Assembly: GCA_028382005.1 (NCBI GenBank)
Contig: JAOESH010000012.1
Coordinates: 1-55,492, forward strand
Source: Pseudomonadota bacterium
Lineage (GTDB): Bacteria > Pseudomonadota > Alphaproteobacteria > Puniceispirillales > Marisalimonadaceae
Length of the DNA: 55,492 nucleotides
Direction: 5' to 3'
The number at the start of each line of letters is the position of its first letter. Within the stretch, counting starts at the first letter, position 1. The notes under the pieces are model-generated. The model was not told the origin of the DNA. It did no database searches and saw only the letters and a program-made list of their open reading frames with translations. Positions 9,463-18,911 of the stretch are shown piece after piece. A program made the translations under genes and the position numbers.

Positions 9463-10203
9463 ATGTATAATGATCCAACAATAATTATTATTATCATTTC
9501 CGCTGTGTTAGCTGGTGGATTAGTCAAGGGTACTTTAGGATTTGGAATGCCTATGGTTGCACTGCCAATAATAGCATTTATTATTCCTCCTACAACGGCA
9601 ATGATATTGCTTTGTGCACCAATATTTTTAACCAACTTTTTGCAAATTAAGTTTAAACAAGGGATTAGCAGTTATAGATTTTTGCCTATGTTTTTATGGC
9701 TGGTTATAGGATTACTTATAGGAGCCCGTTTAATTCTGGAAATAAATTTAAAAACGATCACGCAAATAATTGCAATTTCTATAATTTTTGCTGCATTAGT
9801 AAATTGTTTTGGGTTCAAAATTTCAAATATAAAACAAAGTCGAGAGAAAGTTATCACATCTATTATTGGTTTTGGATCAGGTATTTTAGGAGGATTGTCA
9901 ACATTTTATGGACCACCTATGTTGGCATATATTGTTGCAACCGACTTATCCAAGGAAAAATTTGTTAGAACTATATCTACAATGTATTTTATAGGTTCAT
10001 TTCCATTATATGGGTCTCTAATTTATTATGGTTTTGCTACAAAAGAAGATTTACTATTTAGCTTATTCTTAATAGTTCCAGCTTTTATAACTCAGCAAAT
10101 AGGAACCAAAATAAGAGATAAAATAAACCAAAAACAATTTAGAATATGTGTTTTAATTACTCTAATAATACTTGGAGTTTCACTATTAATTAAAACATTT
10201 TAA
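9463..10203 (+). CDS. TauE/SafE (TSUP) family membrane transporter
   Basis: Multispanning inner-membrane protein (about 8 hydrophobic segments in 246 aa) of the sulfite/organosulfonate exporter family. Each half carries the family's glycine-rich motif: GGLVKGTLGFGMPMVALP near residue 18 and GFGSGILGGLSTFYGPPM near residue 137. It is alone on the plus strand, convergent with the YczE-like gene (5 bp between stops). Substrate unknown; small organic or sulfur anions are the family norm. Confidence 0.88.
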   Translation: MYNDPTIIIIIISAVLAGGLVKGTLGFGMPMVALPIIAFIIPPTTAMILLCAPIFLTNFLQIKFKQGISSYRFLPMFLWLVIGLLIGARLILEINLKTITQIIAISIIFAALVNCFGFKISNIKQSREKVITSIIGFGSGILGGLSTFYGPPMLAYIVATDLSKEKFVRTISTMYFIGSFPLYGSLIYYGFATKEDLLFSLFLIVPAFITQQIGTKIRDKINQKQFRICVLITLIILGVSLLIKTF

Positions 10204-10208
10204 TTTTT

Positions 10209-10892
10209 TTATTTATTTAAAAAAGACACAATTTTTAAACTTAATGATACAGATGGTCCAATGAAAACTGCAAAAATTAGAGTCCCAACTCCTAAAGTGC
10301 CTCCTAAAATCCAACCCAGTAAAACAACAGAAAATTCTATGCTAAACCTTACTAAACTAATTGGTTTGTCATATTTGTTTGATATGCCAGTCATCAAACC
10401 ATCTCTTGTCCCAGGACCCAAATTAGCTATAAGATAAATACCACTTCCAAAACCAATTAACATAGTACCCAAAAAAGATAAGAAAAGACCGTTAAAGATA
10501 TTATTCAAAAAATGTAAAAGAGGAATGGTACCACCCATTGTCATAGCAATAATAAAAATATTCATCACTGTTCCCAAACCTGGTTTGAGTTTGAGAGGTA
10601 ACCAAAAAATTAGTACAATAATGCTTATGATAAAAGTAGATAAACCAATACCAATATCTATTTTTTTAGCCACTCCTTCAGCAAGAACAGTCCAAGGGGT
10701 AACACCATACTGAGAAACTACTAAGATACTCTCACCTAAACCAAATATAAATAAACCCAAACAAAGAAAAAAAAATGTTTTTATTTTTGGCTTGCAATTA
10801 TTGGGTTTTAAAGAACTCCATGAGACCAAAGGAACTCTACTAATAAGAAATATTTTAAAAAGAGATTTAAAACTAAAAAACAAAGAATTCAT
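10209..10892 (-). CDS. YczE-like integral membrane protein
   Basis: Polytopic membrane protein, about five to six helices. The sequence resembles the YczE/YitT-like group: RVPLVSWSSLKP near the N-terminus, GLGESILVVSQYGVTPWTV, and NLGPGTRDGLMTGIS in the middle. Function is not established for the family. It lies 12 bp downstream of the FMN hydroxyacid oxidase gene on the same strand, so they are probably cotranscribed. Confidence 0.75.
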   Translation of the reverse strand: MNSLFFSFKSLFKIFLISRVPLVSWSSLKPNNCKPKIKTFFFLCLGLFIFGLGESILVVSQYGVTPWTVLAEGVAKKIDIGIGLSTFIISIIVLIFWLPLKLKPGLGTVMNIFIIAMTMGGTIPLLHFLNNIFNGLFLSFLGTMLIGFGSGIYLIANLGPGTRDGLMTGISNKYDKPISLVRFSIEFSVVLLGWILGGTLGVGTLIFAVFIGPSVSLSLKIVSFLNK

Positions 10893-10904
10893 TACACAAT
10901 AAAT

Positions 10905-12053
10905 TTATCTAAACTTTATATTAGATCTATTTAATTGTTTGATATTAGTACACCCCATTAACTTCATATCTCTTTCTAGTTCACTGCGATACAAACCTAG
11001 TGCTCTTTCAACTCCAGCTTGTCCAGCAGAGGCCAAACCATACAAATACATTCTTCCACCAGAACATGCTTTTGCACCAACTGAAAGAGCTTTCAAAATA
11101 TGAGTTCCTCTTTGAATTCCACCCTCACAAATAACATCTATTTTATCTCCAACCGCATCAACAATTTCAGCTAACTGATCAAATGGAGCTCTTGCACCAT
11201 CTAACTGCCGTCCACCATGATTTGATACCATTATACCAGTACATCCAATATCAACAGCTTTTTTAGCATCTTCAACACTCATTATACCTTTTAAAGCAAA
11301 ATGGCCTCCCCATTTTGAACATAAACGTTCAGCATCTTTCCAATTCATAGATTGATCTAACATGGAAGAAAAATAAGAACCTATAGAGGTTGCAGTATTG
11401 GTGCCTTCACTGACATGATCTTGAAGTTGAGGTAATTCAAATTTTGGTTTTGTTAAATAATTAATTGCCCACATTGGTTTAGAAGCAAAGCTAAAAAGGC
11501 TAGACATAGTTAACCTTGGAGGAGACGTAAAACCTGTCCTGAGATCTCTTTCACGATTACCCCCAGTTATAGTATCTACTGTTAATGCGAGGACGTCGAA
11601 CTTAGCAGCTTTTACTCTCTCAAGCATGCTATCATTGAGACCTCTATCTTTATGAAAATAAAATTGAAACATTTTTGGTGTAGACACTATAGAAGAAATT
11701 TCTTCAACACTTACTGTGCCTAAAGAAGAAACTCCAAACATAGTACCAAATTTTTGAGCAGCTTTTCCTACAGCTCTTTCACCCTCATAATGAAATAATC
11801 TTTGAAGTGCTGTAGGAGCACAGTAGAATGGTAGATCAAGCTTTTTTCCAAAAATGGTGGTTGATAAATCAACATTTTCAACACCTCTTAAAACATTTGG
11901 AATTAGGTCAGCATCATTGTATGCTGCTGTATTTCTATTATAAGTAACTTCATCATCTGCAGCTCCATCAATATAATGAAAAATAGGAGAAGGAAGACGT
12001 TTTTTAGCCAACCTTCTAAAATCTTGAAAATTATAACAATCGTTTAAATTCAT
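10905..12053 (-). CDS. FMN-dependent alpha-hydroxyacid oxidase/dehydrogenase (LldD-like)
   Basis: Oxidises an L-2-hydroxyacid such as lactate or glycolate to the 2-oxo acid with FMN. The signature SNHGGRQLDGARAP, with the catalytic His near residue 280, is present, along with FQFYFHKDRGLNDSML, LTVDTITGGNRERDLRTGF and the FMN-phosphate region EGGIQRGTHILKALSVGA. In that last motif the usual Asp is Glu. The length of 382 aa is typical. It is divergent from an enolase-superfamily dehydratase gene, which suggests a shared hydroxyacid or sugar-acid pathway (inference). Confidence 0.9.
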   Translation of the reverse strand: MNLNDCYNFQDFRRLAKKRLPSPIFHYIDGAADDEVTYNRNTAAYNDADLIPNVLRGVENVDLSTTIFGKKLDLPFYCAPTALQRLFHYEGERAVGKAAQKFGTMFGVSSLGTVSVEEISSIVSTPKMFQFYFHKDRGLNDSMLERVKAAKFDVLALTVDTITGGNRERDLRTGFTSPPRLTMSSLFSFASKPMWAINYLTKPKFELPQLQDHVSEGTNTATSIGSYFSSMLDQSMNWKDAERLCSKWGGHFALKGIMSVEDAKKAVDIGCTGIMVSNHGGRQLDGARAPFDQLAEIVDAVGDKIDVICEGGIQRGTHILKALSVGAKACSGGRMYLYGLASAGQAGVERALGLYRSELERDMKLMGCTNIKQLNRSNIKFR

Positions 12054-12183
12054 TTAATATCCTTTACACACATTGTAGTAATAAGTATTTTTAAAAGAAG
12101 AACTGTAAACTAAACTTAATTAGATTAAAAAACATATAAGTTTTTTAAATTTTGTCTATTCAATTTTTAAACAAGGTACACAA

Positions 12184-13359
12184 ATGACGCAGATTAAAAG
12201 AGTTGAAATACATGAATTCATTCATTCAGTAAAAAATCTTGGCCTATTAACTAACGCTAATACCATTGGGGCAGTAGGTTATGCAAAAGGACAAGCTACT
12301 AAAATGGATAAATACGCCATTGTAATAGAAACCTCCGATGGGTGTAGAGGAGAGTATGTTACTCATTGGGGAGGCAATCAAGTTGCTTGTGCTCAGTCAA
12401 AAATGCTGGCACCAAAATTATTAGATTATAATGCAGAGGAAAGAGAAAAAATCTATGATGATTTTAAAAGAGAATTAAGACAATTTGATCATATGGGCCA
12501 TGGTCCCTTAGACATTGCGCTATGGGATTGGGCTGGAAAAAAATTAAATTGTTCTATTGGAATTTTTCTTGGGAGCTATAGAAAACGGCTCCCAGCATAC
12601 GCGAGCACATATCACGGGGATAGAAACGGTGGATTAGATAGCAAAGAGGCTTTTGGTGATTTTGCTCTTCAATGTTTAGATATGGGCTACAAAGCATTTA
12701 AAATACATGGATGGCATGAAGGAAACGCCAAAGAAGAAGCTGAAAATGTTCTTCACGTTGCAAAACAGGTTGGAAATAAAATGACTTTAATGCTTGATCC
12801 TGCTTGCCAATTAAGAACTTTTGCAGATGCACTTTATGTTGGCAGGGCTTGTGACGATGCTAATTTTTTTTGGTTAGAAGATCCTTACAGAGATAGTGGG
12901 GTATCAGCTTTTTCTCACAAACGTCTTAGAGAAATGATTAAAACTCCAATTTTACAGACTGAGCATATTAGAGGAATTGAACCTAAATGTGATTTTTTAA
13001 TTGCAGGTGGAACTGACTTTTTAAGATCTGATCCAGAATATGATATGGGCATTACTGGAGCAATGAAGATTTCTCACTTAGGAGAAGCATTTGGTATTGA
13101 TGTAGAAATACATGCTTGTGGACCTGCACATAGACATGTAATGGCTGCTACAAGAAATTCAAATTTCTATGAAGTTGCCCTTGTCGGACCTAATTGTCCT
13201 AATACAATGGCTCCTGTTTATACTTGTGGTTATACAGATATGATTGATTGTATCGATGCTGACGGCTGTGTCTCAGTACCAAGTGGAATTGGATTAGGAG
13301 TAACTTATGACTGGGACTTTATCAAAGCAAACACAACAAATATAAGTATATATGAGTAA
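12184..13359 (+). CDS. Mandelate racemase/enolase superfamily protein
   Basis: Probably a sugar-acid or hydroxyacid dehydratase or racemase. Three acidic metal ligands are visible at the expected spacing: D205 in LMLDPACQL, E232 in FWLEDPYRD and E260 in LQTEHIRG. A Lys-containing strand AFKIHGWHEG precedes them, and EIHACGPAHRH supplies histidines for the other face. The length of 391 aa is normal. It starts a plus-strand run, with the photolyase-like gene 9 bp downstream. The exact reaction cannot be assigned; membership of the superfamily is firm. Confidence 0.88.
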   Translation: MTQIKRVEIHEFIHSVKNLGLLTNANTIGAVGYAKGQATKMDKYAIVIETSDGCRGEYVTHWGGNQVACAQSKMLAPKLLDYNAEEREKIYDDFKRELRQFDHMGHGPLDIALWDWAGKKLNCSIGIFLGSYRKRLPAYASTYHGDRNGGLDSKEAFGDFALQCLDMGYKAFKIHGWHEGNAKEEAENVLHVAKQVGNKMTLMLDPACQLRTFADALYVGRACDDANFFWLEDPYRDSGVSAFSHKRLREMIKTPILQTEHIRGIEPKCDFLIAGGTDFLRSDPEYDMGITGAMKISHLGEAFGIDVEIHACGPAHRHVMAATRNSNFYEVALVGPNCPNTMAPVYTCGYTDMIDCIDADGCVSVPSGIGLGVTYDWDFIKANTTNISIYE

Positions 13360-13368
13360 AAAAATAAA

Positions 13369-14871
13369 ATGTTAGAAAATAAAATTTTACTAATTTTAGG
13401 AAATCAACTATTTCCAATTGAATATATAAATAAAACTGAAATAAAAAAAATTTTTATGGCAGAAGATTTTGGCTTAACTACCAAACATAAACACCATAAA
13501 TTAAAGATATTAATGTTTCTTTGGTCAATGCGTCAATATAGGGATAATTTGATTAAAAATGGATTTGAAGTATATTATCATTCTATTGAAGATCTCGAAT
13601 TCAAAAATAACTTTGAAGATAAATTCCATAAAACTTTAAAAAATGAAAATATAAATTCTATAAAATATTTTGAAATTGAAGATCGTTTTTTTGAAACACA
13701 GTTTAATGACTTCTTAGTTAATAATAATATAGAATTTGAAGTTGTTCAAAGTCCAATGTTTATGACTTCAAGAAAAGAGTTTAAAGATTTTGCTGACAGT
13801 CAAAAAAAACTTATACGAATGGCAAGCTTTTATCAAAAAGTTAGACAAAAGAACTCTATTTTAACTGATGAAAGCAATAAACCTTTAGGTGGAAAATGGT
13901 CTTTTGATGAAGATAACAGAAAGAAAATTCCCAAAAATATTGAGATTCCAACTGTTCCTAGTAGTCAAAATGATAATGAATTTAAATCATTGAAATTAAA
14001 AATTCATTCAATGTTTAAAGATCACCCTGGTTCTTTAGATCATCTATGGATGCCAACAAACAGAAAAGAATCATTGAAATGGTTAGATCTTTTTCTGGAG
14101 AATAAATTTTCAAAATTTGGAGATTATGAAGATGCTATAAGATCAGAAAACAACTTTCTATTCCATAGTGCTTTGAGCCCTGTTCTTAATATGGGTTTAT
14201 TAACCCCGAATGAAGTTGTAAATAAAGCTCTTGATTTTGCTAACAAGAATTCTGTTCCCATTAATTCTCTTGAAGGTTTTATTCGTCAAATTATTGGTTG
14301 GAGAGAGTTTATAAGAGGAATATATCACTATAAAGGTGATGAAGAGATTAAATCAAATTATTGGCGTCACGATAGAAAATTAACTAAGGATTGGTATGAA
14401 GGGACCACTGGTATTACTCCACTTGATGACGCTATCAAAGATTGTCTTAAATTTGGATACACTCATCATATACCAAGACTTATGATTATTTGTAATATTA
14501 TGAACCTTTCAAAAATTCATCCTAATGAAATTTATAAATGGTTTATGGAAATGTTTGTAGATTCTTCTGATTGGGTAATGGTTCCAAATGTGTATGGGAT
14601 GGGTACATTTGCTGATGGAGGAATATTTGCAACTAAGCCTTACTCGTGTGGTTCAAATTATATGATAAAAATGAGTAATTATAAGAAAGATAGTTGGTGC
14701 GATATAGTTGATGGTTTATATTGGAAATTTATGAACGATAATATATCTTTTTTTAAAAGCAACCCTCGCCTTTCTATTCTAGTAGGTTCCTTAGAAAGGA
14801 TGAATTCAGATCGAAAAACATTAATTTTTGATAAAGCTAATAATTTTATCAATGAAATGACAAAAAAATAA
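13369..14871 (+). CDS. Cryptochrome/photolyase-related protein
   Basis: Belongs to the deoxyribodipyrimidine photolyase-related group (PhrB / (6-4) photolyase-like). The order is an N-terminal antenna-type domain, then FAD-binding helices with FIRQIIGWREFIRG, THHIPRLMIICN (365-376), and VPNVYGMGTFADGG. The length of 500 aa is normal. In the well-studied FeS members a YCxxC pair, a later CPF and an upstream Cys bind a 4Fe-4S cluster. Here the equivalent block reads KMSNYKKDSWCD (434-445), so the YCxxC pair is absent. It starts 9 bp after the enolase-superfamily gene. Confidence 0.88.
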   Translation: MLENKILLILGNQLFPIEYINKTEIKKIFMAEDFGLTTKHKHHKLKILMFLWSMRQYRDNLIKNGFEVYYHSIEDLEFKNNFEDKFHKTLKNENINSIKYFEIEDRFFETQFNDFLVNNNIEFEVVQSPMFMTSRKEFKDFADSQKKLIRMASFYQKVRQKNSILTDESNKPLGGKWSFDEDNRKKIPKNIEIPTVPSSQNDNEFKSLKLKIHSMFKDHPGSLDHLWMPTNRKESLKWLDLFLENKFSKFGDYEDAIRSENNFLFHSALSPVLNMGLLTPNEVVNKALDFANKNSVPINSLEGFIRQIIGWREFIRGIYHYKGDEEIKSNYWRHDRKLTKDWYEGTTGITPLDDAIKDCLKFGYTHHIPRLMIICNIMNLSKIHPNEIYKWFMEMFVDSSDWVMVPNVYGMGTFADGGIFATKPYSCGSNYMIKMSNYKKDSWCDIVDGLYWKFMNDNISFFKSNPRLSILVGSLERMNSDRKTLIFDKANNFINEMTKK

Positions 14872-14932
14872 AACTTCACAAATAATATTTTAATTCCTAG
14901 GATATATATTCGATATTTTATGGGGATTAATA

Positions 14933-15847
14933 ATGTTAAATCAAATTCCTAAGATAAATTTTAAATTATTGTCTAATGAAAATCATATTGATTATCAACG
15001 GGAAATAAACACATTAAAAAAAGCTGTGACTGATTACGGTTTTTTAATAATTAAAAATTATCCTATAGACTTTAAGGAAATTAATAATGTTTTTGATTTA
15101 TACAGAAATTTTTTTAATCAGAGTTTAGATGAAAAAGATACAGTTAACATGTCGAAAACATCATCAAACAGAGGTTGGGGTGGTATAAAAGCTGAACGCG
15201 TTAATACGGACTTTAATCCAGATAATAAAGAGATATTTGACTGTGGACCAGATATCAGAGTTAACCATGAGTTCCAAGAATTACCTTATTATTCAAAAAA
15301 TATTTGGCCAGAAAACATACCTATGTTTGAGACTAAAATTATGGAATTTTATAAATCATGCAGTCAAATTTCAATCTCAATCTTAAAACAAATTGAAATT
15401 TCATTAAATTATTCAAGTAACTATTTTGCTGATAAATTCGAATTACCAATGGCACTGTTAAGATGTAATTATTACCCCAAAAGATCAAAAGATATGTCAA
15501 AAAAAGACTTTGGTATAGCTCCTCACACAGATTATGGATGTTTAACACTTTTATTTACAGACGGAACTCCTGGTTTAGAAGTGGAACTTCCTAATAAAAA
15601 ATGGGAAAAGGTTATAGCTAATAAAGATGAAATTATAGTTAATTTTGGAGACATGCTTGAAATATGGTCAAAAAAACAAATTAAAGCTACCCCACATAGG
15701 GTTATAGGAGGAAATAAAGAGCGATTTTCAATTCCTTTTTTCTTCAACCCTCAATATGATACAGTCATTTCTGAAGATGAAAATATACTAGCAGGTGAGT
15801 ATTTGTCCCAAAGATATGATTCAACTTATGTACATAAAATTATTTAG
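14933..15847 (+). CDS. 2-oxoglutarate/Fe(II)-dependent oxygenase (isopenicillin N synthase-like)
   Basis: Non-haem iron dioxygenase of the IPNS-like family. The iron ligands are clear: APHTDYGCLTLLF (H198, D200) and ATPHRV (H255). The 2OG- or substrate-anchoring RFSIPFF (R264, S266) follows. The N-terminal non-haem dioxygenase domain includes DYGFLIIKNY. The length of 304 aa is normal. It is 62 bp downstream of the photolyase-like gene and may share its transcript. Substrate unknown. Confidence 0.9.
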   Translation: MLNQIPKINFKLLSNENHIDYQREINTLKKAVTDYGFLIIKNYPIDFKEINNVFDLYRNFFNQSLDEKDTVNMSKTSSNRGWGGIKAERVNTDFNPDNKEIFDCGPDIRVNHEFQELPYYSKNIWPENIPMFETKIMEFYKSCSQISISILKQIEISLNYSSNYFADKFELPMALLRCNYYPKRSKDMSKKDFGIAPHTDYGCLTLLFTDGTPGLEVELPNKKWEKVIANKDEIIVNFGDMLEIWSKKQIKATPHRVIGGNKERFSIPFFFNPQYDTVISEDENILAGEYLSQRYDSTYVHKII

Positions 15848-15854
15848 TGATTGT

Positions 15855-16433
15855 TTATCTCAAGCCGTCTTTTCCTTCAACTTCATCAGCTTCTAATCCA
15901 CCCATTCTATTATTTATCCTAGGACCTTTAGTCATTGCTAGACAAAACATAATTTCGTTTGCTCTTGGAGCGTCTGTTACGCTTACTTCATATGCATCAA
16001 AATGACTTCTGACATATGCCGCGTTTGTATGGCCTAATGGAATATCAATTGATGACCCCATTCCCGCCACTTTCATTGCTGAAGGAACTATGGCCTTAGA
16101 ATTTTTAAGCCTTTTGCGCATTGCATAACCACCAGGTACATGCCAAAGAGCTGTGTGTTCTAACTCTCCATTTTCTCCAACAATAGCCGCTTTGCCATAA
16201 CCGTCAATACCATTAGTACCACCTAAAGTATCTATTAAACGATCAGTTAACATTAAGCCAAGATCTTTAAGGTTCTCCATGCCTGACTGTAATTCTTCAT
16301 GATAAGTTTCTGCATATGGATTGGATACTATGCCAACAGCTGCTGCTCTTATTCTTGGTATAGGTTGAATTGGTCCATTTTCATGAAAAATTTCTTCTTT
16401 TAATATAATTACTTTTCTTAATTTGAAATCCAT
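15855..16433 (-). CDS. Amino acid synthesis family protein (DUF1185-like)
   Basis: Matches my memory of the DUF1185 or 'amino acid synthesis' family: PRIRAAAVGIVSNPYAETYHE, GKAAIVGENGELEHTALW, MRKRLKNSKAIVPSAMK, SSIDIPLGHTNAAYVRSHFDA and SVTDAPRANEI. Function is not established despite the name. 192 aa is typical. It is transcribed with the peroxiredoxin gene 30 bp upstream. Confidence 0.8.
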   Translation of the reverse strand: MDFKLRKVIILKEEIFHENGPIQPIPRIRAAAVGIVSNPYAETYHEELQSGMENLKDLGLMLTDRLIDTLGGTNGIDGYGKAAIVGENGELEHTALWHVPGGYAMRKRLKNSKAIVPSAMKVAGMGSSIDIPLGHTNAAYVRSHFDAYEVSVTDAPRANEIMFCLAMTKGPRINNRMGGLEADEVEGKDGLR

Positions 16434-16463
16434 TTGAAGACCCTATCTATACATTTAAAAAAT

Positions 16464-16982
16464 TTATTTGTTTCCTCTTACAGGATACTGTTTTTCATCA
16501 GCAAAAACTAATTTGGCAGGGAGAGAACTAATATCAGGTCTAGCAAAAGGCATATTACTAGTGTTAACAAGATACAATGATCCGTCTTCTTTAATAATAA
16601 ATAAACCTGGTTCACAAAAAACGTCAGATTCAGCTTCTTTAATTGAACTAGAAATATATAAATTCCATTCTCTTGCTTTTTCTTCACTAAGATCATAAGC
16701 AATCTTTAGGTTATGTAAACTCCATTCATCTTTAGCTTTTAATGCTTTTTCTTTATTATCCATGGAGACTGCAATAACTTCTGTATTAGATTTTTTATAA
16801 TCAGATAACTGATTATCAATTAATTTTAAAAATTCAGAACATATAGGACAATGTAAACCTCTATAAAAAACTACCATTGTCTTAGTTTTATTTAAATTAG
16901 ATCCTAAAGACCACTTATCATTGTCTAATGTGTTTAAAACAAGAGCAGGTGTTTTTTTGCCAGGAACAATATTACTAGTCAT
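16464..16982 (-). CDS. AhpC/TSA-type peroxiredoxin-like protein (copy 1)
   Basis: Thioredoxin-fold protein of the AhpC/TSA family, 172 aa, no signal peptide. A CxxC pair (C45, C48) sits in FYRGLHCPICSEF, right after the beta strand, as in thiol peroxidase-like members. It probably reduces peroxides or acts as a thiol-disulfide protein. A second gene of identical length (54443-54961) encodes a protein about 80% identical by eye, inside the inverted-repeat element at the end of the window. Confidence 0.85.
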   Translation of the reverse strand: MTSNIVPGKKTPALVLNTLDNDKWSLGSNLNKTKTMVVFYRGLHCPICSEFLKLIDNQLSDYKKSNTEVIAVSMDNKEKALKAKDEWSLHNLKIAYDLSEEKAREWNLYISSSIKEAESDVFCEPGLFIIKEDGSLYLVNTSNMPFARPDISSLPAKLVFADEKQYPVRGNK

Positions 16983-17064
16983 TTTAAATCCTTAAATTTA
17001 GTTAAATAGATTTATACTCATAGTTACTTTTTTATTTTGCACAAATTATATTTCATTATATCAA

Positions 17065-17499
17065 TTATAATATTTTAGTTTCAAAATACTTTTTATATGG
17101 GCCCAAAAACATAAAATATAATATAAGAGCCTCACACACATTTTTTATCCAATCTATTGGAAATAATATTCCATAATTGACTGTATCTCCACTTATCATA
17201 ATTATTATGAAATTTAAAATCATATAAACTAAAAAAATTAATCTTCCAATAGGGACAAAAAAGTATATTAAAATAATACTCATTAAAGATAAAAAAGACA
17301 TAAACAAGGTTAAGTATAATTCTAATGTGTTGTTTAAATAAATTTCAATGAAACCTTGGTTGATAAAACGGCTTAGCCCATAATATTTTTCAAAATTAAA
17401 GAGGGTAGGAATTAAAGTTGTCAAAATTGATAAAAAGACCAAAAGCAAAATTAAACGCCTAAACACCAATTTATTGAAATTTTCAATTTCATTTAACAT
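17065..17499 (-). CDS. Hypothetical four-helix membrane protein
   Basis: 144 aa with four hydrophobic segments (about residues 13-32, 58-82, 84-101 and 118-133). Not recognised as any family. It lies between the peroxiredoxin gene and the MATE gene on the same strand, with an 82-bp spacer on the peroxiredoxin side and 63 bp on the other. Confidence 0.65.
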   Translation of the reverse strand: MLNEIENFNKLVFRRLILLLVFLSILTTLIPTLFNFEKYYGLSRFINQGFIEIYLNNTLELYLTLFMSFLSLMSIILIYFFVPIGRLIFLVYMILNFIIIMISGDTVNYGILFPIDWIKNVCEALILYFMFLGPYKKYFETKIL

Positions 17500-17562
17500 T
17501 ATTTGATTAACCTTACTAATAACAAAGAATTACTTTATAAAATGATTGAATGAAGAACATAT

Positions 17563-18876
17563 CTAATTTTTTACTAATTTAAAAACTCTCGGTAAATAAA
17601 TAGTTAAAAAAACACCTCTTAAAATTAAAAACAAAAGAAAGCAAGAGTACAGACTTTTTAAATTCAAACTGTTTTCAATAAAATACTCAATAGTTAAATA
17701 AAAAATTATAGATGAAAAAATTATACAATTTCTCATTTCTTTGGCTAAAGTTGCACCTATAAAAATACCATCTAATTGAAATGCAAGCATTGAAACAAAA
17801 GGAGTAATAACAACTAAAGCCCAGACCTGTATTGTTAAATCTCTTAGTACATTTATATCCGTAAAAATTGCAATTATATAATAATCTGAAACATATAAAA
17901 TAACACCTACTATTAAAGAAAATATCAAAGCTAACTCAGTTGTATTTTTTATAGATTTATAAATATTCCTTTTGTTTTTTGCACCTATAGAGACACCAAC
18001 TGTTGACTCTGCAGCATGAGCAAAAGCATCTAAAGTATAAGATGAAAGAGCAAAAATAACTAATAAAACCTCCATTGCTGCCAATTCATCAACTCCTATT
18101 AAACCTGCTTTTTTAATTAAATAAGCTTGCACAGAAACCAAGAGCATTGTTCTTAGAAATAAGTTCTTACTAATAGAAAATAAATTAAAAAACCCTTTAA
18201 TGTTTAATAATTTACTTAATTTAAATAAATCAAAGTTTAGTATTTTAAAATAATTAATAAAAATAATAATTGATAGAAAAAGACCAGAAACCTGTGCTAA
18301 AACACTACCTAAAGCAACACCATAAATACCATAGTCAAGATAAACTGCTAAATAAAGTGAAGAAAAAACATTAACTAAATTAATAACCATTAACTGAAGT
18401 ATAACTGATTTAGTTTTTTGCATTCCAAAAAACCAGCCTAAGAAAACAATATTTAAAAGTCCAGCAGGCAAGCCTAACATTCTGACAAAAAGATATTCTT
18501 TATAAAATTTTTGAATTTCATGATTAGGGTTTAAAACATAAAGTGATAAATCATATAAATAACTTTTAAAAAAAAATAGACTGATACCTATTATAAAAGC
18601 TATCAACAAAGGTCTAAGTAAACTGAAAAACACTTCTTCAAAATTATTGGCTCCTAATTTTTGAGCTACTATTCCAGTTGTACTCATTCTAAGAAAATTT
18701 AAGCCTGCATACATAAAGTTAAAAACAATGCCACCAATAGCAATTGCGGCTAAATACAAACTGCTTGGCATATGACCCATAATCACAGTGTCCGTAAGCC
18801 CTACTAATGGTATTGTAAAATTCGCAATTATTAATGGCCAAGACAAAGACCATATTTTTTTTCTATTTATAATCAT
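17563..18876 (-). CDS. MATE family efflux transporter (DinF-like)
   Basis: Multidrug/toxin exporter of the MATE family: 12 hydrophobic segments in 437 aa, with the N-terminal WPLIIANFTIPLVGLTDTVIMGH motif typical of DinF-type members. The second half begins around residue 235. It uses a Na+ or H+ gradient in characterised relatives. The upstream neighbour RraA-like is 35 bp away on the same strand. Confidence 0.9.
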   Translation of the reverse strand: MIINRKKIWSLSWPLIIANFTIPLVGLTDTVIMGHMPSSLYLAAIAIGGIVFNFMYAGLNFLRMSTTGIVAQKLGANNFEEVFFSLLRPLLIAFIIGISLFFFKSYLYDLSLYVLNPNHEIQKFYKEYLFVRMLGLPAGLLNIVFLGWFFGMQKTKSVILQLMVINLVNVFSSLYLAVYLDYGIYGVALGSVLAQVSGLFLSIIIFINYFKILNFDLFKLSKLLNIKGFFNLFSISKNLFLRTMLLVSVQAYLIKKAGLIGVDELAAMEVLLVIFALSSYTLDAFAHAAESTVGVSIGAKNKRNIYKSIKNTTELALIFSLIVGVILYVSDYYIIAIFTDINVLRDLTIQVWALVVITPFVSMLAFQLDGIFIGATLAKEMRNCIIFSSIIFYLTIEYFIENSLNLKSLYSCFLLFLILRGVFLTIYLPRVFKLVKN

Positions 18877-18911
18877 TTTAAATTAGTATTAATATTTAAC
18901 ATCTGTTTCAT

